DNA of 64,000 bases, taken from positions 1-64,000 of the forward strand of contig NZ_BAXB01000004.1 of assembly GCF_000698145.1 (NCBI RefSeq), given 5' to 3'. Below are positions 19,265 to 27,410 of this stretch, piece after piece. The translations under genes and the position numbers were made by a program. How positions within the stretch are numbered: the stretch's first letter is position 1; each line of letters starts with the position of its first letter. The notes beneath the pieces are model-generated. The model was given only the letters and a program-made list of their open reading frames with translations, did no database searches and was not told where the DNA came from. Source of the stretch: Geomicrobium sp. JCM 19039. Its GTDB lineage: Bacteria; Bacillota; Bacilli; Bacillales; Marinococcaceae.

Positions 19265-20380
19265 AATTGTGATCGTTTCGGCAGTTCGCACGGCAATTGG
19301 TAAAAAAGGTGGTGCGCTTTCCGAACTCGAACCTGCCGTGTACGGAGGCGCAGTCATTCAAGAGGCGCTCAATCGTGCAAAAGTAGAAGGGGAAGATGTT
19401 GATGACGTCATCTTTGGGAACTGTTTAAGCGGCGGTGGAAATCAAGCCCGTGTTTCAGCGCTAGAAGCGGGGCTTCCTTACACCGTTCCTGGATTAACGA
19501 TCGATCGTCAATGCGGTTCGGGCATTAACAGTGTGACACTCGCTGCGGAACGAATTGCTAGTGGGCACGGTGAGATCGTTGTAGCCGGTGGAACGGAAAG
19601 CATGTCATTGCGACCGCACTTGCTGAGTGTTCACGGTCGCGAACCGACATTCTTTAAGCCGCGCCTCGCGCCAGAACAAATCGGAAACCCACCGATGGGA
19701 ATTACTGCAGAAAACTTAGCATTGATGTATCGGATCAGCCGAGCAGAACAAGATGAGTTCGCGATCCGAAGTCAAGAGCGGATGGGCGAAGCACAGAAAA
19801 AAGGATGTTTCAACAGTCAGATCATAGCAATCGAGAATTTCAGCGTCGACGAACATCCACGACCGGACGTGTCGCCAGCTAAGTTGTCGACGTTGCCTTC
19901 TGTGTTTAAAAAAGAGGGAACCGTGACGGCAGGCAACAGTTCAGGTGTGAATGACGGGGCTTCAGCACTCGTATTGATGAGCGGAAAGGAGGCGCGCCGT
20001 CGTGGCCTTAAGCCAATGGCTACCGTCAAGAATTGGGCGGTTGCCGGCGTTGATCCGAATATTATGGGCATCGGCCAGTGCCTGCTGTCCAAAAAGTGTT
20101 AAAGCGATCCGGAAAGTCGCTCGCCGACATGGACCTCATTGAATGCAATGAAGCTTTCGCAGCCCAGACCCTTGCCGTTGACCGCGAGCTGGAATTTAAT
20201 CACTCAAAGCTGAACGTGAACGGCGGAGCCATTGCTCACGGACACCCAATTGCCGCCACTGGAGGAATGCTTATCACGAAGATGATCTATGAGTTGGAAC
20301 GAAGGGAAGCGCGTCAAGGGCTGATTACGGCATGCATTGGCGGTGGTCAAGGCATTGCTTTGCTCGTCGAAAGACAATAA
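19257..20380 (+). CDS. Acetyl-CoA acyltransferase (thiolase), one frameshift
   Basis: Cleaves 3-ketoacyl-CoA to acetyl-CoA (or propionyl-CoA) and a shortened acyl-CoA. Nucleophile Cys in DRQCGSGINS, MGITAEN, NGGAIAHGHPIAATGG with the catalytic His, and the acid/base Cys in TACIGGGQGIA. The frame breaks near 20083: one C added in ggccagtg restores GIGPVPAVQKVLKRSG. About 374 residues, slightly shorter than the usual 390-400. ATG 19257 has ctaaggggg at good spacing; ATG 19251 is too close to it. Confidence 0.87.
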
Positions 20381-20400
20381 AAATAAGGAGTGGGTACAGA

Positions 20401-21574
20401 TGGATTTACGCCTGACGGAAGAACAGCGGATGGTGCAGTCAACGATTCGTAGGTTTGTGGAGAAAGAGCTCATGCCGCTAGAGAATGACGTTTTGAGAAA
20501 CGAATTAGAAGGGAAACCCAGCCTCTCTATTGAAAAGGTTAATGAGCTGCAGAACAAAGCGAAAGATGCAGGATTTTGGGGAATTAATACACCTGCCGAG
20601 TACGGTGGAGCTAACCTTGGGCAAATGATGCTTGCGATCGTCTTAATGGAAGTGTCGAAGACGTTTGTGCCATTCAGTTTCGGTGGGTCGGCAGATATCA
20701 TTTTGTATCGCGCCAATGACGCGCAAAAGGAGAAGTACTTACTCCCAACAATCGCAGGGGACAAAAAATCGTGTTTTGCTATAACCGAACCGGGTGCAGG
20801 ATCTGATACACAAAACATTAAGATGACGGCGTTCAAAGACGGAGATGAGTGGGTACTAAACGGTGAAAAGACGTTCATTACCGGCGGAAACGAAGCAGAC
20901 TTCGTCATGGTAATTGCTATCACCGATCGCCAGTTGCACGAGCGTACCGGTCGGGAAGGCGTGACGTGCTTTATTGCAGATCGCACGATGGTTGGACGTC
21001 CGAATACATCCACACGATGGGTGAATGGGGACCGGCCTCTCTCTTCTTTGATGATGTGCGCGTACCCGAGGAGAATATTCTTGGTGACATTCATAAAGGG
21101 TATGACCTTGGGCTCGAGTGGATTGGTTTTGCCCGCTGGATCGTCGGAGCAAGAGCCGTCGGTTCGGCGGAGCGATTGCTGAACATGGCCATTGATTACG
21201 CGAAAGAACGGGAGACATTTGGCCGACCGATTGCTGATCGCCAAGCCATTCAATGGCAAATCGCTGATTCTGCAGTTGAACTAGAAGCAGCGCGCTGGCT
21301 CGTTCTGAACGCCGCATTTAGCTTGGATAACGGTGAAGATAACCGACACCTTGCGTCAATGGCGAAGCTATACGGTGCAACGAAAGGCAACGACATTATC
21401 GACCGTGTCCTACAAATTCACGGTGGAATGGGGTATACGAAAGAGCTGCCGATTGAACGTTGGTACCGAGAAGCAAGGCTATGGAGGATTTATGACGGAA
21501 CAGACGAAATTCAGCGTCTCATTATTAGCCGAAACTTGCTCAAAGGTCACGTGAAACTCGGACAATTCATCTAA
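20401..21574 (+). CDS. Acyl-CoA dehydrogenase, one frameshift
   Basis: FAD-dependent alpha,beta-dehydrogenation of an acyl-CoA. CFAITEPGAGSDTQ and GEKTFITGGNEADF bind FAD; TMGEWGPASLFFDDVRVPEEN and QIHGGMGYTKELPIERWYRE are family hallmarks. The catalytic-base motif reads YDGTDEIQ, with Asp where most have Glu (YEGT). One G added near 20988 (gatggttgg) restores MGWTSEYIHTMGEW and a 391-residue protein. ATG 20401 behind aaggag is the start; the open frame upstream overlaps the thiolase. Last gene before a new sigma-54 promoter. Confidence 0.87.
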
Positions 21575-21608
21575 TTCAATCATGTATTAAGCGATTCAAA
21601 TCTGCATC
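21573..21608 (+). promoter_or_regulatory. Weak paired half-sites upstream of SDR/MaoC operon
   Basis: aattcaatcatgtatt (21573) and gattcaaatctgcatc (21593) have a 20-bp period, match the ligase half-site at 11 and 9 of 16 positions, and end 42 bp before the -24 GG, the same layout as at the other two promoters. Confidence 0.4.
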
Positions 21609-21648
21609 GAAGACCCGCTCAGCGTACCCAACGACTAGACATACGAAC

Positions 21649-21664
21649 TGGCATTATTCTTGCA
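21649..21664 (+). promoter_or_regulatory. Sigma-54 (-24/-12) promoter of SDR/MaoC operon
   Basis: tggcattattcttgca with GG (21650-21651) and GC (21662-21663) 12 bp apart; one mismatch to TGGCAC-N5-TTGCA. Predicted start about 21675, 19 bp before the SDR ATG and just before its ribosome binding site (ggagg). Confidence 0.75.
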
Positions 21665-21693
21665 TTACGTAACGGTGAAACGGAGGAATTGAC

Positions 21694-22455
21694 ATGGGAA
21701 ACTTAACGGGAAGAACCGCACTCATCACGGGTGGCAGCCACGGCATCGGACTCGCCATCGCCAAACGCTTTGCCGATGACGGGGCGAATGTAGCGATTGT
21801 GGACATTAACGAAGACCATCTGTCCACTGCGAGCGCCTATTTTGCCGACAGGGACCAAGCAGCGATGACACTGCAAGCCGATGTGACCGATAAACAACAA
21901 GTGGAAGCGGCAGTGAAAGAAATCGTTGAGAGCTATGGCCAATTGGACATCCTGGTGAACAATGCTGGGGTCATCCGCGATAATATGTTCTTTAAGATGT
22001 CGGATGATGATTGGGATATGGTGATGAACGTTCATTTGAAAGGGGCGTTTCTTGCGACAAAAGCGGCACAGAAATACATGGTCGAACAGAAGTATGGCCG
22101 GATCGTCAACATTTCGTCAACATCCGCACTTGGAAACCGCGGCCAAGCAAACTATTCCACCGCGAAGGCTGGTTTACAAGGGTTCACGAAGACGCTGGCG
22201 ATCGAGCTAGGTAAATTCAACATTACGGCAAATGCAATTGCCCCAGGCTTTATCGAAACGAACATGACGCGGGCGACGGCAGAGCGAATTGGCGTTGATT
22301 TTGACGACTTTGTGCAAGCGCGGGCGAAAGAGATCCCGGTTTCCCGTAGCGGCAAGCCTGAAGACATTGCGAACACGGCAGCGTTCTTTGCCGATGAGCG
22401 GTCATCGTTTGTGAGCGGGCAAGTAATCTATGTGGCTGGCGGACCGAAGGCGTAA
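21694..22455 (+). CDS. SDR-family oxidoreductase (FabG-like 3-hydroxyacyl-CoA dehydrogenase)
   Basis: 253 residues. TGGSHGIG cofactor motif, NNAGV, Ser in NISSTSALG, YSTAK catalytic pair, APGFIETNMT. FabG-type enzymes of degradation operons oxidise 3-hydroxyacyl-CoA; next to two MaoC hydratase-like genes this is the likely role (hydratase then dehydrogenase). First gene behind the third sigma-54 promoter. Intact. Confidence 0.87.
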   Translation: MGNLTGRTALITGGSHGIGLAIAKRFADDGANVAIVDINEDHLSTASAYFADRDQAAMTLQADVTDKQQVEAAVKEIVESYGQLDILVNNAGVIRDNMFFKMSDDDWDMVMNVHLKGAFLATKAAQKYMVEQKYGRIVNISSTSALGNRGQANYSTAKAGLQGFTKTLAIELGKFNITANAIAPGFIETNMTRATAERIGVDFDDFVQARAKEIPVSRSGKPEDIANTAAFFADERSSFVSGQVIYVAGGPKA

Positions 22456-22467
22456 AGGAGGGATCAA

Positions 22468-22917
22468 ATGTTTGAACAGTCGATTGGAAAACGATCTGAA
22501 AAGGTGAAGAACACGGTCGAGCGCGGAGCAGTGAAGAAGTTTGCAGAGGCGATTGGTGACTTGCACCCGCTCTACATCGACGAGGCATATGGTCAGCGCT
22601 CTCGCTTCGGTGAAAACATCGCACCGCCAACGTTTCCCCGCGTATTCGCGTATGGCGCGATCGAAGGGTTGGTGCTCCCGCCAAAGGGCTTAATTCACGG
22701 TGAACAAAGGTATCATTATACACGCCCTCTTCTTGTAGGAGAAGACGTCTACTGTTTTCTCGAAGTGAAGAATTATGAAGAAAAAGCGGGCAAAAGTGGG
22801 CAGATGGGCATTCTTACGCTCGGTGGCCATGGGCTTGATGATGCGGGTGAAGCGATTTTTACTTCCGAGCAAGTGATTATTATTTCGGCGGCGGTCAGGA
22901 GGATGATGCGTGTATGA
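22468..22917 (+). CDS. MaoC-like N-terminal-type hot-dog protein
   Basis: 149 residues. VERGAVKKFAEAIGDLHPLY and APPTFPRVFAYG resemble the FAS1/MaoC N-terminal dehydratase domain. It lacks the Asp/His pair of a catalytic R-hydratase, so it probably forms a heteromer with the next protein, as in paired MaoC systems of actinobacteria. Start behind aaaggagg; ATGA overlap with the next gene. Intact. Confidence 0.78.
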   Translation: MFEQSIGKRSEKVKNTVERGAVKKFAEAIGDLHPLYIDEAYGQRSRFGENIAPPTFPRVFAYGAIEGLVLPPKGLIHGEQRYHYTRPLLVGEDVYCFLEVKNYEEKAGKSGQMGILTLGGHGLDDAGEAIFTSEQVIIISAAVRRMMRV

Positions 22918-23315
22918 CGATGCGCACAATGCAGCCGGGCGAGGAGCTGAAATCGGTGACGCTTCCGCCGGTATCGCGACTGGATTTAATTAAGTATGCG
23001 GGTGCTTCAGGTGATTTTAATCCGATTCATACGATTGATGAGGAGGCAGAGAATGCGGGGCTTCCAGGCATTATCGCCCACGGGATGTGGACGATGGGCA
23101 ACTTGACCCAGTTGTTTACCCCGTATCTTGAGGACGGTCTCGTCACTGACTACCACATCCGGTTTCGCGGCATGGTATTTCTAGACGACGTGCTAACGCT
23201 CACTGCCACGTTGACTGAGCGAGACGGGAAGCATTTGACGTTTGATATTGGCACAGTAAAAACGAATGGAGACACCGTTCTTGCTGGGCAGGCGGTCTAT
23301 GAACTTTATGAATGA
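22914..23315 (+). CDS. MaoC-family enoyl-CoA hydratase subunit
   Basis: 133 residues. YAGASGDFNPIH carries the catalytic Asp and His of R-specific enoyl-CoA hydratases, followed by GLPGIIAHGMWTMG. Expected to hydrate an enoyl-CoA produced by the dehydrogenases. Overlaps the previous gene by 4 bp, supporting a 1:1 complex. A terminator follows, closing the operon. Intact. Confidence 0.87.
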   Translation: MTMRTMQPGEELKSVTLPPVSRLDLIKYAGASGDFNPIHTIDEEAENAGLPGIIAHGMWTMGNLTQLFTPYLEDGLVTDYHIRFRGMVFLDDVLTLTATLTERDGKHLTFDIGTVKTNGDTVLAGQAVYELYE

Positions 23316-23323
23316 GGGTAAGG

Positions 23324-23352
23324 GTCCGGTTCGGTGAACCGGGCTTTTTTTG
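23324..23352 (+). terminator. Terminator after MaoC operon
   Basis: Seven-pair stem ccggttc/gaaccgg (23326-23332 with 23336-23342) with a 3-base loop, followed by gctttttttg. Confidence 0.85.
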
Positions 23353-23411
23353 TGCGGAAAAAAGGAGATCTTCTTTACTTCTCGAATGTTCCAGCAACTG
23401 GAGGTGAGGAT

Positions 23412-23522
23412 ATGGGAGACATGACGCTTTTGCTCGTTTTTTGCCTAGTGCCTGTCGTGCTTTCTTTTGTGCTTGGCGGCTATTGGCTCAAGCATGAACG
23501 TTTTCCGTGGGAGAAAAAGTAG
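23412..23522 (+). CDS. Symporter small accessory protein
   Basis: 36 residues, one membrane helix (LLLVFCLVPVVLSFVLGG) followed by the conserved YWLKHERFPWEKK tail. Tiny proteins of this kind are encoded just before sodium/solute symporters in many bacteria. ATG 23412 follows ggaggtgagg. Stop lies 12 bp before the symporter start. A second copy is at 52716. Confidence 0.8.
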   Translation: MGDMTLLLVFCLVPVVLSFVLGGYWLKHERFPWEKK

Positions 23523-23534
23523 GAGGTGAATGCG

Positions 23535-25011
23535 TTGATCTATGTAGGAGTAGCGATTGTGTTCGTGATCATGATTGTTACAGGTGTGAACTCGTACTTG
23601 CAGTCTAAAGGCCTCACGTCTTTTTATGTGGCCGCACGGAGCGGTCGTTGGTATTTGCTAACGGGATCGTTATTTGCCTCCGGGGTGAGCGGGGCGACGT
23701 TTCTTGCATGATGGCCTGGTTTTATGATTTTGGGGCAGGAACGATGTGGATTCCAGCAGGTATTGCGTGGAGTTATTTCATTTTGTGCTTCCTAATCGGT
23801 CCGAAATTACGACGTTTCGGTGAGTTAACGATTTCTGATTACCTCGCGGCACGGTTTGATAGCCCGTTGCTCCGTCCGGTATTTTCCATCATTGTCTCGG
23901 TCTGGATGGTCATCCTGCTCGGGTCCTTATACGTGCAAGGCGGCCTGTTGTTCGGAGAGATGTTTGGCTTTACGTATGCACAAAGCACGCTTATGACCGC
24001 AGCGATTGTCGTCATCTTTACCGTGTTTGGCGGGATGGTCATCATCTTAAAGACCGACTTTATTGGAACGTTTATTATCATCGGTTCCCTCGTCGTGACG
24101 ATGCCGTTTCTCATCTCCGCCAGTGACGGTTGGACGTCGGTCGTTACGACCATTCAAAGCGAATCCCCCGACTATTTCACCTCGAGCGGTGAACTGTCAG
24201 CAATGATGGCTTTTTCATGGTTTTTTATTTGGTTGTTCGGATACTTAGGCAATCCTGGGTATTTGACCCGATTCTACTCAGCTGTGAATGAACGAGAAAT
24301 CATTAAAGCGGGGATTGCCATTGCTGTCATCTATTTGCCTGCCCTCACCCTATTTTTCATTTCGGCAATGTATGCGCGCACATTATTTCCGAACATTGCG
24401 ACCCAGAAATGCTCTGGATTGCATACACGTATGAGTATGCGCCACCGATTATCATCGGCATCGCCATGGCCGGTATGTTCATGGCCGTCCTCACCTCCGC
24501 CACTTCTTGGCTGCTCGCCGGTGCATCTAGTTTAGGTCGAGACATTTACCAAAAAATGATTCATCGGGACGTTTCTGAAGCTCGGATGCTCGTCGTGACG
24601 AAGCTGATCGTTCTCGGCTTAGCGGCGTTATCTGTACCCATTGGAATTGCTCGTCCCGGATATATCATGGAAATGATGAATCTCGCCTATTTGATTGCCG
24701 GAAGCGCCGGTGGGCTTGTCATTTTACTTAGCATGTTCTACCGGAACATGACGCGAGCGGGCGCTTGGGCGGGCATTCTCTCTGGTGGAGTCATCGCCAT
24801 CGGTGCCACGGTTTTGCAATATGTTGGTGTTTGGCCGGAAGAGATCGACGCGATGATTCCGACGGTTGCAACTGCATTTCTCATCATTCTTCTCGTTAGC
24901 CGATTTACGCGTCCAAACGATAAAATGCTTGAGGTCTATGACCGGATGAATCAGCGTTCAAGTGAAGGGATTTCAAATGATGTGTCGAATAAGCAAGACG
25001 AGGTGATATGA
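23535..25011 (+). CDS. Sodium:solute symporter (SSS family), two frameshifts
   Basis: Multi-helix transporter of about 490 residues, substrate unknown. GVNSYLQSKGLTSFYVAARS and the SGVSGATFLG segment at the sodium site, LTISDYLAARFDS, GGMVIILKTDFIGTF, GYLGNPGYLTRFYSA and AVLTSATSWLLAGASSL fit the PutP/PanF branch. One G is missing near 23708 and one near 24402 (gcgaccc); with both, helices 2 and 8 become continuous. TTG 23535 lies 5 bases after aggaggtga; GTG 23526 is the alternative. Abuts pepF. Confidence 0.83.
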
Positions 25012-25012
25012 G

Positions 25013-26701
25013 ATGAAGAACTTTCATGATATTGAATATGTCGGGATTGATGTTGAGAACGTGAATGTGCGCACGAAAGAAATTACAGACGCTTTTAATG
25101 ACGCGGAATCTTTTGAGCGACAAGTAGAGCTATTTGACAAGATGACTGTATTGAAAAGCGATGTGTATACACAAGGAACCTTGGCGATGATTCGTCATTC
25201 GATGGATACGACAGATGCTTTCTATAAAAAGGAAAAAGCGATTCTAGATGAGCAGATGCCGCAATTGGGCGAGGCGTTTAATCTGTTTTCGAGAGCGCTC
25301 GTAGATGCGAAGTTCCGTCCACAGTTGGAGGAGAAGTACGGCCCGCAATTGTTCCATTTGAAGGATTTGGAGTTGCGTACGTTTTCCCCGGAGATTGTGG
25401 GTGATTTACAGGAAGAAAATCGGTTAACGACGGCATATTCGCAGCTAATTGCGTCTGCTAAGATTCGTTTTGACGGAAAGGAATATACTTTGGCGCAGCT
25501 GCAACCGTTCGAGCAGGATCCAAACCGAAGTGTGCGCGAACGGGCGGTGAACGCGCGCACGTCTTTTATGCATGAAAATGAAGCGGAACTAGATCGTATT
25601 TACGATGAGTTGGTGGCGGTGCGGACAAAGATAGCTAAGAAACTTGGGTTTGATAATTTTATTGGGCTTGCGTATGCACGGATGAGTCGGACAGATTATG
25701 GTCCGGATGAAGTAATTCAGTTCAGGAAACAAGTAAGAGATCATATTGTGCCGCTTGCATCAAAGTTGTGGGAAGAGCAGCGCGAGCGCATCGGTGTGGA
25801 TTCGCTCATGTATTATGACGAAGGGTTTCAGTTTACTGACGGTAATCCGAAGCCAAAGGGCGATGATGATTGGGTGCTCGAGCAAGGGCGCGTCATGTAT
25901 GATGAATTGTCCGCCGAAACGAAAGATTTCTACCGGTTAATGCTAGACCAAGATCTGATGGACGTGCAGAGCCGCGACGGAAAGGAAAGCGGCGGGTACT
26001 GCACATTTTTGCCGAATGAAAACGTGCCATTCGTCTTTGCTAATTTTAACGGAACCGCAGGAGATGTCGGCGTGTTAACCCATGAAATTGGACATGCTCT
26101 CCAAAACTATGAAAGCCGCGACCTCGGCGTAATGGAATACTTAGTGCCAACGATGGAAGCTGGTGAAATTCATTCGATGAGCATGGAGTACTTCACGTAT
26201 CCGTGGATGAAGAACATCTTCAAGGAAGACACAGACAAATATTTATACAGCCATATTGCTGGAGAAGTGCAGGCATTGCCGTACATCGTTGCTGTCGATG
26301 AATTCCAGCACATCGTGTACGCCAATCCAGAAATGACCCCAGCTGAGCGGAAACTCACGTGGAAGAGCCTAGAAGAAACGTACTTGCCGCACAAGAATTA
26401 TGCCGGCAACGATTACTTGGACGGCGGCGCCCTTTGGCAGCGACAGCTCCATATCTACGGCGCACCGTTCTATTATATCGACTACAGCCTTGCGCAAATT
26501 TGTGCCATGCAGTTTTGGAAGCGTATGAACGAAGACCGGGAGGCCGCTTGGAACGATTACCTCGCTCTCTGCAAATTAGGCGGTTCAAAATCCTTCACTG
26601 AACTCGTCACGAGCGCAGGCCTCACCCTTCCATTCGAAGACGGTTGCGTCAAAGACGTTGTCGAGGAAGTCGAGAGTTGGCTCGAGACGAATCGCATGTA
26701 G
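25013..26701 (+). CDS. pepF: Oligoendopeptidase, M3 family
   Basis: Cytosolic zinc metallopeptidase that degrades oligopeptides. 562 residues, the size of this family. GVLTHEIGHALQ holds the HEXXH zinc site, with the third ligand Glu in VPTMEAGEIHSMSMEY. GTAGDVGVLTHE and YLDGGALWQRQLHIYGAPFYYIDY are also typical. ATG 25013 directly follows the symporter stop, so the two are probably co-transcribed. Intact. Confidence 0.93.
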   Translation: MKNFHDIEYVGIDVENVNVRTKEITDAFNDAESFERQVELFDKMTVLKSDVYTQGTLAMIRHSMDTTDAFYKKEKAILDEQMPQLGEAFNLFSRALVDAKFRPQLEEKYGPQLFHLKDLELRTFSPEIVGDLQEENRLTTAYSQLIASAKIRFDGKEYTLAQLQPFEQDPNRSVRERAVNARTSFMHENEAELDRIYDELVAVRTKIAKKLGFDNFIGLAYARMSRTDYGPDEVIQFRKQVRDHIVPLASKLWEEQRERIGVDSLMYYDEGFQFTDGNPKPKGDDDWVLEQGRVMYDELSAETKDFYRLMLDQDLMDVQSRDGKESGGYCTFLPNENVPFVFANFNGTAGDVGVLTHEIGHALQNYESRDLGVMEYLVPTMEAGEIHSMSMEYFTYPWMKNIFKEDTDKYLYSHIAGEVQALPYIVAVDEFQHIVYANPEMTPAERKLTWKSLEETYLPHKNYAGNDYLDGGALWQRQLHIYGAPFYYIDYSLAQICAMQFWKRMNEDREAAWNDYLALCKLGGSKSFTELVTSAGLTLPFEDGCVKDVVEEVESWLETNRM

Positions 26702-26752
26702 TGCGGTTTGCGCGCATGGTGGGGTGGGCGAATTTCTCCGAAGTGCGAGCAA

Positions 26753-26834
26753 GCTGTCGGCGCGGGTCGCGCCGAGAGGAGGGCGGCTTTGGTTCGCCCC
26801 CCTGATGGGGGGCGACGTGTCGTAGGTTGTTGGG
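26753..26834. repeat. GC-rich hairpin module, copy 2
   Basis: tcggcgcgggtcgcgccga is a perfect 8-bp hairpin with a 3-base loop; a second hairpin, cgcccccctgatggggggcg, follows after 20 bp. Sits between pepF and a dyad repeat element. Confidence 0.7.
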
Positions 26835-26846
26835 ATGATGAGGAAA

Positions 26847-26928
26847 CTGTTCTCAAGTTGGAGAAAAACGCAGGAAAAGTGGCCAATTCTCATAAACTAG
26901 GTAACAGAATGAGTGAACTTGGTAACAG
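26847..26928. repeat. Dyad repeat element copy R2
   Basis: Forward half-site ctgttctcaagttg (26847), inverted half-sites aaactaggtaacag (26894) and aacttggtaacag (from 26915 with its first base). Steps of 47 and 21. The outer forward half-site is not recognisable. Confidence 0.8.
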
Positions 26929-27410
26929 ACGGCGCGGTCACGTTTGTAGCCTGGGCTGAAATCCCCAAAATGCTAACGCCCGTACTCCCCACTCGAAAAA
27001 TACTGGATGCTGCATCCACAAACCGCCAACCCCACCCGCACTTTATGCCAAATGATGTCAAAGAACGGGAATGCGGCATTGTTCTACACAAATCGACAAG
27101 AACTGGGCTGATTTCTTTCGGAATCGACAGGTTTTGTCATGACAATAGGCGGGCGGGAGGCTATATCGTTATGCCTAGATCCAGACGTGTGTTCGACGAT
27201 TTTGTGTAGGATAGCTACAACGTTCGACCTAAGACTGGAAAAATAGGAAAGTGGTTTATTCTCATTTTTTTAAATATTAAATCTAGTAATATGATAGGAC
27301 ACCACAGACTTAAGGCTCTCGAACATACTGCTCACGAGGAGGTGACGTTCGGTTCTGTTCCCTTGTACATAGGGGTTGAAAGACCGATAAAAATTTTAAG
27401 GAGGAAACAG
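26929..27410. other. Intergenic region before bpr
   Basis: About 480 bp with no supported gene. It holds a 12-bp palindrome ttgtcatgacaa (about 27135) and an AT-rich stretch near 27260-27300. The frame is open upstream of bpr from 27291 without a convincing start. No clear promoter was identified. Confidence 0.4.

Noticed and set aside
20204-21259. 351-codon minus-strand open frame opposite the thiolase and dehydrogenase
   Set aside because: It is the mirror of two well-recognised genes, has no recognisable domain and no ribosome binding site. The same holds for long minus-strand frames at 9277-9912 and 11032-11694.
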